From Neorhizobium alkalisoli (GTDB lineage: Bacteria; Pseudomonadota; Alphaproteobacteria; Rhizobiales; Rhizobiaceae), in assembly GCF_007829835.1 (NCBI RefSeq), contig NZ_VIWP01000011.1, positions 91,858-155,857 of the forward strand: DNA of 64,000 bases, written 5' to 3'. The position numbers and the translations under genes are program-made. Positions within the stretch are counted from its first letter, which is position 1, and the number at the start of each line of letters is the position of its first letter. Below, piece by piece: positions 1-9,282 of the stretch. The notes under the pieces are model-generated. The model saw only the letters and a list, made by a program, of their open reading frames with translations, did not search any database and was not told where the DNA came from.

Positions 1-29
1 AGTTTACCCTAAAACCGAGGAGGACAGCC

Positions 30-419
30 ATGCCGCCTGATCGCACTCTCCGTCTGGGGCTCACTGGCGCATTTTCCTGCGCACTTGCCGGGTCAGCACT
101 CGCCGGTTCAGGTGGAAGCCTTCCCTGGGAAGGCCCGCTTGAACAGATCCAGCAGTCGATTACCGGACCGGTTGCTGGATATATCGCGCTCGCAGCCGTC
201 GCGGTTGCAGGCGGCATGCTAATCTTTGGCGGAGAGCTCAACGAGTTCGCGCGGCGCCTGATGTATGTCGTGCTTGCCGCAGGGATCCTGCTCGGCGCAA
301 CGACGATCGTCGGTCTATTCGGATCGACCGGTGCATCGATCGGAATCGCCGCAACCACCGACGGAACAGGGACGCTGCGGCCGGTTTCGCGCGGAAGAGC
401 GGAGGGATGTCATGCCTGA
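30..419 (+). CDS. trbC: conjugal transfer protein TrbC (VirB2-like pilin)
   Basis: Likely the major pilin precursor of the Trb type IV secretion apparatus. The 129-residue product has an N-terminal hydrophobic export signal ending near an Ala-rich stretch, then the family hallmark PWEGPL at about residue 32, and two hydrophobic helices (roughly 50-70 and 78-98). A GGAGGA ribosome site lies 8 bases before the ATG. The TAA at bases 10-12 may be the stop of trbB, which normally precedes trbC, but that gene is outside the window. The end overlaps trbD by 8 bases. The hydrophilic tail after residue 105 is longer than I would expect. Confidence 0.9.
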   Translation: MPPDRTLRLGLTGAFSCALAGSALAGSGGSLPWEGPLEQIQQSITGPVAGYIALAAVAVAGGMLIFGGELNEFARRLMYVVLAAGILLGATTIVGLFGSTGASIGIAATTDGTGTLRPVSRGRAEGCHA

Positions 420-711
420 TCCCAACACCGGGCTCCAGCGTAACCGCATCCATCGTGCGCTATCGCGCCCGAACCTTCTGATTGGCGCGGATCGCGAGCT
501 TGTGCTCCTGACCGGCCTTTGCGCCATCATCCTCATATTCGTGGTCCTGACCTTCTATTCGGCACTTATCGGCATGGCGATCTGGATCGTCCTGGTTGGT
601 TTGTTGCGCAGCATGGCAAAGGCCGATCCCATGATGCGCCAAGTCTATGCCCGTCATATGCGGTACCGGATACACTATCTGCCGACATCATCGCCCTGGC
701 GCCGGTATTAA
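412..711 (+). CDS. trbD: conjugal transfer protein TrbD (VirB3-like)
   Basis: Small inner-membrane component of the Trb channel, equivalent to VirB3, which works with the TrbE ATPase. The protein has 99 residues. The family pattern is visible: a short basic N-terminus with RALSRPNLL, then GADREL, one long hydrophobic hairpin (about residues 36-64), and a C-terminus with DPMMRQVYxRH. I placed the start at the ATG at 412 because the homologous region begins there; the reading frame stays open further upstream but only antiparallel to trbC. It overlaps trbC by 8 bases and is followed 9 bases later by trbE, which suggests translational coupling. Confidence 0.9.
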   Translation: MPDPNTGLQRNRIHRALSRPNLLIGADRELVLLTGLCAIILIFVVLTFYSALIGMAIWIVLVGLLRSMAKADPMMRQVYARHMRYRIHYLPTSSPWRRY

Positions 712-720
712 GGATTGCCG

Positions 721-3156
721 ATGGTTGCCCTTCGCACATTTCGATCGACCGGTCCGTCCTTTGCAGACCTCGTGCCCTATGCTGGCCTGGTCGACAACGG
801 CATCCTTCTCCTGAAAGACGGAAGTCTGATGGCCGGATGGTATTTTGCAGGTCCTGACACTGAAAGCGCCACAGATCTCGAACGCAACGAACTGTCGCGG
901 CAGATCAACATGGTCCTTTCACGCCTCGGCACAGGCTGGATGATCCAGGTCGAGGCTGTGCGCGTGCCGACGACGGAATACCCGGCGTCTGAACGCAGTC
1001 ATTTTCCTGATGCCGTGACCCGTCTGATCGACGATGAACGTCGACGGCACTTCGCACAGGAGAAAGGTCATTTCGAGAGCCGGCATGCGCTCATTCTAAC
1101 CTATCGGCCACCGGAACGGCGGCGGTCGGGCCTCGCCCGCTACATCTTTGCGGATGCGGAAAGCCGCTCGGCGAAATATGCGGATGTGACACTCGACGGG
1201 TTTCGTCGCTCGATCCGCGAGATCGAGCAATATCTGGCTAATATCGTGTCCCTGCAGCGCATGCGGACCCGCGAGGTGCCCGACCGGGGCGGCAATCGAC
1301 TTGCGCGTTACGATGAGCTTTTCCAGTTCATCCGGTTTGCCATCACGGGCGAAAATCACCCTGTCCGGCTGCCGGAAATTCCGATGTATCTAGACTGGTT
1401 GGCAACAGCCGAACTGGAGCATGGACTGACGCCGCGGGTCGAGGATCGGCATCTCGGCGTCATCGCCATCGATGGCCTCCCAGGCGAAAGCTGGCCCGGG
1501 ATCCTCAACAGTCTGAACCTGATGCCTCTGACCTATCGCTGGTCCTCGCGCTTCATCTTCCTCGATACCGAAGAGGCCAGGCAGCGCCTGGAGCGAACCC
1601 GCAAAAAATGGCAGCAGAAGGTGCGCCCCTTCATTGACCAGCTGTTTCAGACGCAGTCCCGCTCCATTGACCGGGATGCAATGGTGATGGTTGCTGAAAC
1701 CGAGGACGCGATTGCTGCCGCCGCGTCGCAGCTGGTCGCCTATGGCTATTACACGCCTGTGATCGTGCTCTTCGAGAAAAGCCTCAGCGTACTGCAGGAT
1801 AAGGCGGAAGCAGTTCGCCGCCTCATACAAGCGGAAGGTTTCGGGGCACGCATCGAGACGCTCAATGCAACTGAAGCCTTCCTCGGCAGCCTTCCGGGAA
1901 ACTGGTATTGCAATGTCCGTGAACCGCTGATCAACACACGCAATCTCGCCGACCTCGTTCCGCTCAATTCCGTCTGGTCGGGAAGCCCGATTGCCCCGTG
2001 TCCGTTCTTCGCCCAGGACGCGCCGCCGCTTATGCAGGTGGCGTCGGGCTCAACGCCTTTTCGCCTCAACCTGCATGTCGACGATGTCGGGCATACGCTG
2101 ATCTTCGGTCCGACCGGTTCTGGAAAGTCCACATTGCTGGGGCTGATCGCGGCACAGTTCTGCCGCTACGAAAATGCGCGGGTGTTTGTCTTCGACAAGG
2201 GAAATTCGATGCTGCCGCTGACGCTCGGCGTCGGCGGCGACCACTATGAGATCGGCGCGGCAAGCCGGGAGGGGCCGCAGCTTGCATTTTGCCCGCTGTC
2301 GGACCTGTTCAGCGACACTGACCGGGCCTTTGCCTGCAGCTGGATAGAGACGCTCGTTGCGATGCAGGGCGTCACGATCACGCCCGATCATAGAAACGCG
2401 GTCTCGAAGCAAATCGGGCTGATGGCATCGGCCCCTGGCCGCTCCTTGTCCGACTTCGTCAGCGGCGTCCAGATGCGTGAGATCAAGGATGCCCTTTACC
2501 ACTATACGGTCGATGGTCCGATGGGACAGCTCCTCGACGCGGAAGAAGACGGGCTGACACTCGGACGCTTCCAGTGCTTCGAGATCGAGCAATTGATGAA
2601 CATGGGCGAGCGTAATCTCGTGCCGGTGCTCACCTATCTGTTTCGCCGGATCGAGAAGCGGCTTGACGGATCGCCTGCGCTCATCATTCTCGATGAAGCC
2701 TGGCTTATGCTCGGACATCCGGTTTTTCGCGACAAGATCCGTGAATGGCTGAAAGTGCTGCGGAAGGCAAATTGCGCCGTGGTGCTGGCGACACAATCAA
2801 TCTCCGATGCCGAACGCTCTGGTATAATCGACGTGCTGCAGGAATCTTGCCCGACCAAGATCTGCCTGCCGAATGGCGCAGCCCGTGAAACCGGCACGCG
2901 CGAGTTCTACGAGCGGATCGGCTTTAACGAACGTCAGATCGAGATCGTCGCCAATGCCGTCCCGAAACGCGAATATTATGTGACATCGCCCGACGGACGG
3001 CGGCTTTTCGATATGTCGCTTGGACCGCTCACGCTCTCCTTCGTCGGCGCCTCTGGAAAGGCGGACCTTGCGCGCATCCGGGCGCTCTTTTCGATCTATG
3101 GTGCGAACTGGGCAGTTCAATGGCTCCAAGAAAGAGGGGTTGGCCATTATGCGTAA
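721..3156 (+). CDS. trbE: conjugal transfer ATPase TrbE (VirB4-like)
   Basis: Large cytoplasmic or inner-membrane ATPase that powers assembly of the mating channel. The N-terminal CagE/VirB domain is followed by the Walker A motif GPTGSGKST at about residue 463 and Walker B LIILDEAW near residue 653, both intact. The length of about 811 residues is normal for the family. The ATG at 721 has AAGG seven bases upstream; a TTG at 715 is in frame and also possible. The 3' end overlaps trbJ by 8 bases. It is central to the operon, and its intactness argues that the transfer system was functional recently. Confidence 0.95.
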   Translation: MVALRTFRSTGPSFADLVPYAGLVDNGILLLKDGSLMAGWYFAGPDTESATDLERNELSRQINMVLSRLGTGWMIQVEAVRVPTTEYPASERSHFPDAVTRLIDDERRRHFAQEKGHFESRHALILTYRPPERRRSGLARYIFADAESRSAKYADVTLDGFRRSIREIEQYLANIVSLQRMRTREVPDRGGNRLARYDELFQFIRFAITGENHPVRLPEIPMYLDWLATAELEHGLTPRVEDRHLGVIAIDGLPGESWPGILNSLNLMPLTYRWSSRFIFLDTEEARQRLERTRKKWQQKVRPFIDQLFQTQSRSIDRDAMVMVAETEDAIAAAASQLVAYGYYTPVIVLFEKSLSVLQDKAEAVRRLIQAEGFGARIETLNATEAFLGSLPGNWYCNVREPLINTRNLADLVPLNSVWSGSPIAPCPFFAQDAPPLMQVASGSTPFRLNLHVDDVGHTLIFGPTGSGKSTLLGLIAAQFCRYENARVFVFDKGNSMLPLTLGVGGDHYEIGAASREGPQLAFCPLSDLFSDTDRAFACSWIETLVAMQGVTITPDHRNAVSKQIGLMASAPGRSLSDFVSGVQMREIKDALYHYTVDGPMGQLLDAEEDGLTLGRFQCFEIEQLMNMGERNLVPVLTYLFRRIEKRLDGSPALIILDEAWLMLGHPVFRDKIREWLKVLRKANCAVVLATQSISDAERSGIIDVLQESCPTKICLPNGAARETGTREFYERIGFNERQIEIVANAVPKREYYVTSPDGRRLFDMSLGPLTLSFVGASGKADLARIRALFSIYGANWAVQWLQERGVGHYA

Positions 3157-3955
3157 AACAATCCGCGCAGTCAGAATGCGAAAGGTGATCGCTGCAGTTG
3201 TTTTAATCGGACTTACCGCCTCGGCCGGGCCCGGTCTTGCCTCTGGCGCCCTGACAGGGGCGACCGAGATGACCCAGATCCTCAACAATGGTGAACTCAT
3301 TTCCCTGGTCGGCCAATCCGGCGAGCAGATCAACAACCAGATCACCCAGATCACCCAGCTTGCGGAGCAGATTGAAAACCAACTGAAGATCTATCAGAAC
3401 ATGCTGCAGAACACGGCACGGCTTCCGAAACACATCTGGGGTGAGGTCGAGGCCGATCTCGATCGCCTACGCACCATCATCAACCAGGGGCAGGGCATCG
3501 CCTTTTCGATGGGGAATGCTGACGATCTCCTGAAGCAACGCTTCAAGAGCTATTCAGACCTGAAAACCAGCCTTCCGAATGCCGCCAGCTTCTCGTCAGC
3601 CTATCAATCCTGGTCGGACACGAACCGCGACACGATTGCCGGAACACTTCGTGCCGCAAGTCTCGTCGCCGAGCAATTCGATAGTGAAGAGGACACGATG
3701 AGCCAGCTCCGGTCGATGTCACAAACCGCCGACGGCCAGATGAAAGCCCTGCAGGTCGGTCACGAGATAGCGGCCCAGCAGGTGGCGCAAATCCAGAAAC
3801 TGCGCGGCATCGTATCACAACAGGCGACACTGATCGGAACCTGGTTACAGAGCGAGCAGACACAAAAGGATCTCGCCCAGGCACGCCGCGAAACCTTCTT
3901 CAATGCGGATACCCAGCCTGTTCCGGCCGGCCAGAAGATGGAGCCGCGCTGGTGA
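3149..3955 (+). CDS. trbJ: conjugal transfer protein TrbJ (VirB5-like)
   Basis: Secreted, coiled-coil-rich minor pilus component of 268 residues. The basic N-terminus and hydrophobic segment (about residues 11-30, ending GPGLASG) form a signal peptide. The Gln/Asn-rich amphipathic helix with repeated NNQITQITQL and IENQLKIYQNM is typical of TrbJ. The ATG at 3149 was chosen because it gives the signal peptide directly; the open frame extends upstream into trbE. It overlaps trbE by 8 bases, and its stop overlaps the GTG start of trbK. TrbJ of IncP and Ti plasmids occupies the same place in the operon. Confidence 0.9.
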   Translation: MRKTIRAVRMRKVIAAVVLIGLTASAGPGLASGALTGATEMTQILNNGELISLVGQSGEQINNQITQITQLAEQIENQLKIYQNMLQNTARLPKHIWGEVEADLDRLRTIINQGQGIAFSMGNADDLLKQRFKSYSDLKTSLPNAASFSSAYQSWSDTNRDTIAGTLRAASLVAEQFDSEEDTMSQLRSMSQTADGQMKALQVGHEIAAQQVAQIQKLRGIVSQQATLIGTWLQSEQTQKDLAQARRETFFNADTQPVPAGQKMEPRW

Positions 3956-4155
3956 TCCGCGTCTTGTGGATCTTTGCGCTTGGCATGGCGGTCGCTGGCA
4001 TTGCGGGAACACGTGCTGCCAGGCTCGCGGGCGGCAGGCGCCGGAATTCAATACCGGGTCACCAAGTGCAGCCGCGTGCGCAGGAAGGCGGGATCGCGAC
4101 CGCCGGACAGATGCCGGCGATCACAAAAGATGAGGAGCTGCGACCGAGATGGTGA
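3952..4155 (+). CDS. trbK: TrbK-like entry exclusion protein
   Basis: Small protein between trbJ and trbL, the position of trbK in Ti-type operons, where it reduces uptake of the same plasmid by cells that already carry it. The 67 residues start with a hydrophobic segment (about residues 3-19) followed by a basic RAARLAGGRRR stretch. It starts at a GTG that overlaps the trbJ stop (GTGA) and overlaps trbL by 7 bases. There is no cysteine, so it cannot be a lipoprotein like some TrbK proteins. The call relies mainly on gene order. Confidence 0.65.
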   Translation: MIRVLWIFALGMAVAGIAGTRAARLAGGRRRNSIPGHQVQPRAQEGGIATAGQMPAITKDEELRPRW

Positions 4156-5330
4156 CAATAAACCGCAAGACAGCCCTTTTTCTCGCCGGCGCGGGATTTC
4201 TCGCCATGGCAGGGCCGGCCCTTGCCCTCGAAGGCCAGGTGTTGACCGAACTGGAAAACCAGGTCTCGAGCGCCGCCAAGGGATGGGAAAATACCGTGAT
4301 GAATGCGGCAAGATCACTGTTCTGGATCCTTGCAGGGATCGAGGTCGGCATCGCGGCGGTGTGGCTTGCCATTCAGGCCGCATCGCTCGAAAGCTGGTTT
4401 GCCGAACTCGTGCGCCGGATCATGTTCATCGGCTTCTTCGCCTTCGCCCTGACGCAGGGCCCCACTTTTGCCAAGGCCATTGTCGACAGCCTGTTTCAGA
4501 TCGGAGCCGAGGGCGGATCGGCTTCGCCAGCAGAAGTGTTCGATGCCGGTATCCGCGTCGCCTCGCAAATGTCCGAGCAGGCGAAGTTCGGGCTCTTCGA
4601 GGACAATGCCCTGGCAATCGCAGCGGTCCTTGCAATGGGTGTCGTTGTCATCTGCTTTTCCCTGGTCGCTGCGATTTTCGTCTCGGTCATGGTCGAGATG
4701 TATGTCGGACTGCTGGCTGGCATGATCATGCTCGGGCTTGGCGGCTCTTCGTTCACCAAGGATTTCGCGATCCGCTATCTCGTCTATGCGTTCGGGGTAG
4801 GGATGAAGCTTATGGCGCTCGTCATGATCGCGAGAATCGGCTCCAACGTTCTGCTCGGCCTCGCGCAGGCGCCGATGGCGAGTAGTGACCAGTTCATCTC
4901 GACGCTCGCAATTGCGGGCATCTCAGTCGTCATCTTCATCATTGCGATGTACGTCCCGAACATCATCCAGGGCGTGGTGCAAGGTGCTTCCGTTTCAGGT
5001 GGGATGGAGACAATCCGCCATGGCGGTCAGGCAGCGTCCTTCGCCGCCGGCGCGGCATTCCTCGGGGCCGGCGCTGTTGGTGCAGGTTTTGCGGCGACAC
5101 AGACGGCACGGGCCGGCGGCGCGTCCGTGGCCGGGTCACTGCTGCAAGGCATGGGCGCGAGCTTCGGTTCCGGCGCGAGTGCTGTCGGATCGGCGGCTCG
5201 GGAAAAGGCGATCGGAGCGCCCGGCGCCTATGCCGGCACTCTTCTTGGCCTTGCCAATGCCAAGCTCGACCAGGCGAGGGGCAGGTCATCGTCGCCCGGA
5301 ACAATGCCCCAGAGTCCCTATGCACCCTGA
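4149..5330 (+). CDS. trbL: conjugal transfer protein TrbL (VirB6-like)
   Basis: Polytopic inner-membrane channel component of 393 residues. It has an N-terminal signal-like segment, five or more hydrophobic helices between about residues 55 and 290, and an Ala/Gly/Ser-rich hydrophilic C-terminal tail, the usual TrbL architecture. Motifs such as GGSSFTKDFAIRYL and MYVPNIIQG in the third quarter resemble Ti-plasmid TrbL. It overlaps trbK by 7 bases and is followed by trbF after 15 bases, in the conserved order. Confidence 0.92.
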   Translation: MVTINRKTALFLAGAGFLAMAGPALALEGQVLTELENQVSSAAKGWENTVMNAARSLFWILAGIEVGIAAVWLAIQAASLESWFAELVRRIMFIGFFAFALTQGPTFAKAIVDSLFQIGAEGGSASPAEVFDAGIRVASQMSEQAKFGLFEDNALAIAAVLAMGVVVICFSLVAAIFVSVMVEMYVGLLAGMIMLGLGGSSFTKDFAIRYLVYAFGVGMKLMALVMIARIGSNVLLGLAQAPMASSDQFISTLAIAGISVVIFIIAMYVPNIIQGVVQGASVSGGMETIRHGGQAASFAAGAAFLGAGAVGAGFAATQTARAGGASVAGSLLQGMGASFGSGASAVGSAAREKAIGAPGAYAGTLLGLANAKLDQARGRSSSPGTMPQSPYAP

Positions 5331-5345
5331 CACAAGCACAGGATC

Positions 5346-6014
5346 ATGAACATGACACGACATCGCCCATCGGAAAACCCGTATCTGGCCGCGAGGCAGG
5401 AATGGTCCGAACGTTACGGTTCCTATATCAAGTCCGCGTCCGCATGGAGAATGACGGGCCTCCTCAGTCTTGCAATGGCCGTGATCGGATTTGGTTACGC
5501 GCTTTATCTCAGCACGCAGGTCAAGCTCGTCCCTTATATCGTCGAGGTCGACAGGCTCGGCAACACGGTTTCTGCCGGCATTCCACAACAGATCGAGTAT
5601 GCAGACGCGCGCGTCGTGCGAGCCACACTTGGAAACTTCGTCTCGTCGTTTCGCAGCATCACGCCGGATGCCGTTGTCCAGAAACAATATATCGATCGCA
5701 CCTACGCGCTTTTGCGGGCGAGCGATCCGTCGACGCAGAAGGTCAATGCCTGGTTTCGCACAAATTCGCCTTTCGAGAAGGCCGTCAATGCGACGGTCGC
5801 GATCGAGGTGAACAACATCGTCGCATTATCGAGCCAGAGCTACCAGGCCGACTGGACGGAATTTGAGCGCGATCGCAAGGGCAAGGAGATTGCAACCCGC
5901 CGCTTTCGCGGGATCGCGACCGTCTCGATCACATCACCACAGGACGAAGCAACAATCCGGCTCAATCCGATCGGTCTCTATGTGACGGATTTCGACTGGA
6001 CCGCGCAACTTTAA
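5346..6014 (+). CDS. trbF: conjugal transfer protein TrbF (VirB8-like)
   Basis: Bitopic inner-membrane scaffold protein of 222 residues. It has a short cytoplasmic N-terminus with NPYLAARQEWSERYG, one transmembrane helix (about residues 37-57), and a periplasmic NTF2-like domain like VirB8. The C-terminal NPIGLYVTDFDW ending is characteristic. A second ATG two codons in is an equally possible start. It lies 15 bases after trbL and 15 bases before trbG. Confidence 0.93.
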   Translation: MNMTRHRPSENPYLAARQEWSERYGSYIKSASAWRMTGLLSLAMAVIGFGYALYLSTQVKLVPYIVEVDRLGNTVSAGIPQQIEYADARVVRATLGNFVSSFRSITPDAVVQKQYIDRTYALLRASDPSTQKVNAWFRTNSPFEKAVNATVAIEVNNIVALSSQSYQADWTEFERDRKGKEIATRRFRGIATVSITSPQDEATIRLNPIGLYVTDFDWTAQL

Positions 6015-6029
6015 GGGCAGGGATCTGCG

Positions 6030-6860
6030 ATGGAGCCAAGATACAGACGTGCAACGCTCGGGTGCCTCATGGGTTTTGCCGTGACGGTGGGCAGCACATG
6101 GTCGACTGCCGCACAGAGCCTGACCGGCAACGAGGCAAAGGGCACCAGCCTTTCCGGTAAATGGCGGGGTGGAACGGGCCTCGTCACACGCGGCCCTGAC
6201 GGAAAGGTCGTATTCCTGTTCGGCGAGACGCAGCCTTCGGTCGTCTGCTCTCCCCTGCAGGTCTGTGATATCGAGCTGCAGGGTGGTGAGATCGTCCGCG
6301 ATGTGCTGGTCGGTGATACGGTGCGCTGGAAAGTAGAGCCTGCGACATCGGGCGCGGCCAGTGGCCAGGCCATTCATCTGATCGTCAAGCCATCCGAACC
6401 GGGCCTCGTGACGTCGATGGTCGTCACGACCTCGCGCCGAACCTACCATATCCAGCTAAAATCGCATCCGTCGCAATATATGGCCCGTGTCGGTTTCGAT
6501 TATCCCGAGGACACCGGAACGAAGCTCTCCGATATCAATGCTCGCATCCAGACGATGACCGCGCCTGCCGGTGGCGTTCCACCCGAGCAGCTTGCCTTTT
6601 CCTATTCGCTGAGCGGAAGCGCGCCGTGGCGGCCTAGACGAGTTTATAGCGACGGGCAAAAGACCTATATCCAATTTCCCCGCACCCTGTCGGGAGGGGA
6701 TGCGCCGGTTCTGTTCGTCGTTTCGGCAGGGCAGAACCGGATCGTCAATTACCGCTTGAAAAACAACGTCATGATCGTCGACTACAATATCGACAAGGCG
6801 ATCCTGGTTTCCGGCGTCGGCTGGAAACAGCAGACGATTACCATCCGGCGGGGAGGATGA
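6030..6860 (+). CDS. trbG: conjugal transfer protein TrbG (VirB9-like)
   Basis: Periplasmic or outer-membrane-associated core-complex protein of 276 residues. A signal peptide ends near STAAQS at about residue 27. The N-terminal VirB9 domain contains FGETQPSVVCSPLQVCDIELQ-like sequence, and the C-terminal CagX/VirB9 domain contains RRVYSDGQKTYIQFP and VDYNIDKAILVSG. With TrbH and TrbI it should build the outer-membrane core. trbH starts four bases after its stop. Confidence 0.94.
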   Translation: MEPRYRRATLGCLMGFAVTVGSTWSTAAQSLTGNEAKGTSLSGKWRGGTGLVTRGPDGKVVFLFGETQPSVVCSPLQVCDIELQGGEIVRDVLVGDTVRWKVEPATSGAASGQAIHLIVKPSEPGLVTSMVVTTSRRTYHIQLKSHPSQYMARVGFDYPEDTGTKLSDINARIQTMTAPAGGVPPEQLAFSYSLSGSAPWRPRRVYSDGQKTYIQFPRTLSGGDAPVLFVVSAGQNRIVNYRLKNNVMIVDYNIDKAILVSGVGWKQQTITIRRGG

Positions 6861-6863
6861 TCG

Positions 6864-7313
6864 ATGACGTCGCGTCGTTTCCTTCTGATTGTTCTTTGCT
6901 TGAGCCTTGCCGGATGCCAGAACGCTGAAGATGGGCTGACCATAAATGAAGCGCCCGCAGACGTCAGCGGGCCAGCAGCGAGCGCGATCGCCGGCGATCT
7001 GGCCGGACGGTACGCCGAACAGGCCGGAGCGACAGGCGTCCCGATCCGCTTAAATCGAGACATGTCCGATTTTTCTGTCGCGCTGGAAGCAGCACTCAAA
7101 GGTTGGGGTTATGCCGTCATCGGTGACAATGGTGAAGCAGGCGCAAAAATGAAAGAAGCGCATAAGCCCATCCGGATGGACTATTCGATCCTGGCGGCCG
7201 ACGGACAGGTTCTTGCCCGGCTTTCAACAGACAGGATGCAGCTCGGCCGGGCTTATTCGATCAGCAAGGGCATAGCGACGCCGGCAAGCCCGCTTTCCTT
7301 GATGAAAAACTGA
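6864..7313 (+). CDS. trbH: conjugal transfer lipoprotein TrbH
   Basis: Outer-membrane lipoprotein of 149 residues, VirB7-like in role, anchoring the core complex. The signal peptide ends in a clear lipobox, LAGC, with the modified cysteine at about residue 18. The remainder has the TrbH pattern (DLAGRYAEQ, ALKGWGYAV and a C-terminal LARLSTDRM-x-LGRAYS). It is located between trbG and trbI as in Ti plasmids, with very short spacers. Confidence 0.9.
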   Translation: MTSRRFLLIVLCLSLAGCQNAEDGLTINEAPADVSGPAASAIAGDLAGRYAEQAGATGVPIRLNRDMSDFSVALEAALKGWGYAVIGDNGEAGAKMKEAHKPIRMDYSILAADGQVLARLSTDRMQLGRAYSISKGIATPASPLSLMKN

Positions 7314-7327
7314 CAGGCAAGGTGATC

Positions 7328-8629
7328 ATGGTTCAGTCGCTGCAGCTCGGTACACCTGATCAATCGATCGACAGGAAAGGGATGAAACGGCTCAATCGGG
7401 TGCCGCTTTTTTTCGGGCTCGGGATCCTGCTCCTGTTCCTTGCCGTGCTTGTCTACGGACTGTCTTCGCGCGGCTTTCGGTATGGAAAGCCGTCCACAAA
7501 CGAAGCCGGTGGGGGCATACCGGCCTCAACTTTCGCCGATCAGCTCAAACGGGGCATCAAGGATGGCATTATCGGTGATGAGGCGGTACCGCAGCCGGTG
7601 TTTCAGCCGAGCCCGGTATCTCAGCCGCCGGCCACCGTTCGCCCGGTAGAAAGCCCGACGAAGCTTCAGCCGGCCGATCAACGCAAGCCACGGCTGGAAA
7701 CGGACGAGGACTGGAATGCCCGAATGCTTCGCGAACAGCGCGAGCAGATTTTTCGGGAGCAACAGCGGCAGCGGATGGCAAGCCTTCAAGCAAAGGGAGC
7801 GGCTTTCGACTCCCCCCTGAAGGTCGAGACCGGAAATGTCTCCGCAAATGCCGAAGGGCATCACTCCGAAACGCAAACTCCAACGAATGCCGCCGAGTAC
7901 CGGAATGCACAGGATCTTTATTCCGAAGCCCTGAAGGCCGGGACTGGAGGCCAGATCGATCAGAACGGCCAGACATCCAAGGAAGACTTCTTCAACGCTG
8001 ATATCAAGGAACTCGGTTATCTGCCTGGCCGTGTCGTTCCGTTGCAATCACGCTTTGAGCTGAAACGCGGATCAGTCATTCCCGCAACGCTGATCACCGG
8101 CATCAATTCCGACCTACCGGGGCGCATCACTGCGCAGATCAGCCAGAACGTCTATGACAGCGCGACAGGCCATTTCATTCTGGTTCCACAGGGAGCGAAA
8201 TTGCTCGGTCGTTACGACAGCAAGGTGTCGTTCGGCCAGAACCGCGCACTCGTCATATGGACCGATATCATCTTTCCTAATGGAGCAACCTTGCAGATCG
8301 GCGGCATGGCCGGCACGGACTCTGAGGGATATGGCGGCTTTAACGACAAGATCGACAATCACTATCTTCGCACATTTGGATCGGCGGCGCTTGTGGCGCT
8401 GATCGGCACGGGGATCGACATGTCACTGCCGGAAAGTTCGACGCTCGCCACACAAGATACTGCCTCCGATGCCGCGCGGCGAAACTTTGCCGAAGGTTTC
8501 GGGCGGGTGGCGGAACAGACCATCTCGAAAAACCTCAGTGTTCAGCCGACGATCAGGATCAGGCCGGGTTACCGCTTTAATGTTCTGGTCGACCAGGACG
8601 TGATCTTTCCCGGTTCCTATGCTGATTAA
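7328..8629 (+). CDS. trbI: conjugal transfer protein TrbI (VirB10-like)
   Basis: Envelope-spanning VirB10-type protein of about 433 residues, last gene of the trb operon. It has a cytoplasmic N-terminus, a single transmembrane helix (about residues 23-43), a Pro/Gln/Arg-rich periplasmic linker, and the C-terminal beta-barrel domain with FELKRGSVIPATLITGINSDLPG-like sequence and VPQGAKLLGRYDSKV. I prefer the ATG at 7328, six bases after AAGG, over the in-frame GTG at 7322. No terminator is obvious after it; an IS relic begins within about 10 bases of the stop. Confidence 0.94.
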   Translation: MVQSLQLGTPDQSIDRKGMKRLNRVPLFFGLGILLLFLAVLVYGLSSRGFRYGKPSTNEAGGGIPASTFADQLKRGIKDGIIGDEAVPQPVFQPSPVSQPPATVRPVESPTKLQPADQRKPRLETDEDWNARMLREQREQIFREQQRQRMASLQAKGAAFDSPLKVETGNVSANAEGHHSETQTPTNAAEYRNAQDLYSEALKAGTGGQIDQNGQTSKEDFFNADIKELGYLPGRVVPLQSRFELKRGSVIPATLITGINSDLPGRITAQISQNVYDSATGHFILVPQGAKLLGRYDSKVSFGQNRALVIWTDIIFPNGATLQIGGMAGTDSEGYGGFNDKIDNHYLRTFGSAALVALIGTGIDMSLPESSTLATQDTASDAARRNFAEGFGRVAEQTISKNLSVQPTIRIRPGYRFNVLVDQDVIFPGSYAD

Positions 8630-8637
8630 ACCGCTAT

Positions 8638-8912
8638 CGCAATGTGATCCCGGCTCGGCCCAATATGCTCTGGTTGGCTGACTTCACATACATCCGCATC
8701 GCAGTCGGCTTTTGCTATCTCGTCGTCATTCTCGATGCTTGCGGCCGGAAAATCGTCGGCTATGGCCTGTCAAAACGCCTGGATACGCCGCTTGCTTGGC
8801 AGCATTGCGGTCAGCACTCAAGAACAGAAAGCCCGGCTGTATTCACCACACGGACCGAGGATGCAATACGCGAGCGAGACCTACCGACGAGCGCTCGATG
8901 AAGCTGATCTAA
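8638..8912 (+). pseudogene. IS3-family transposase (OrfB) remnant
   Basis: Fragment of the DDE integrase domain of an IS3-family OrfB. Frame 1 reads PARPNMLWLADFTYIRI and CYLVVILDACGRKIVGY, the region around the first catalytic Asp (WLADFTY). A shift then leads to GCIHHTDRG (second Asp), and another to QYASETYRRALDEADLR in the third frame. At least two frameshifts are needed, and the N-terminus, the C-terminal Glu region and the OrfA gene are missing. It starts right after trbI, so an insertion and later decay probably reshaped the end of the transfer region. Confidence 0.85.
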
Positions 8913-9282
8913 GACGTCTCACGGAACTAGGGCGCAGGATCCGATAGGGGACCCTTCCCCGCCTGAAAAATTGTTCAGTCCGCCCCAGTCGAGTCCGTGG
9001 TGGGGGAGCGTAGACGCTCGACGCGGCTTCCAGGAACAGCCTACAAGGGCTTTCGACCCGCCCCCTATGTGCTTTTTACGGAAGAGCGGCAGCGCGTGAA
9101 ACTAGGGGACGATATATCGGCCCGCGCAAGTTGAGGACGGTGCCGGTACACGATTTTCCAGAGCAGTGGGACGTTTTCTGGTTTGGACTTTCCCATCAGG
9201 ACGATCATCACCGAGCCGGCGCGCGGGCCTTTACGGGAAAGTTAGGCCGCCAGTCCCAACAACACCGAATTTACGGCGAAAG
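8913..9282. other. intergenic, no supported gene
   Basis: About 370 bases between the IS3 relic and the oxidoreductase gene. Short open frames exist but none has a good ribosome site or recognisable protein. In Ti-like plasmids traM/traR regulators can sit near this end of trb, but I see no trace of them. The stretch is probably scar DNA left by insertion and deletion events. Confidence 0.4.
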
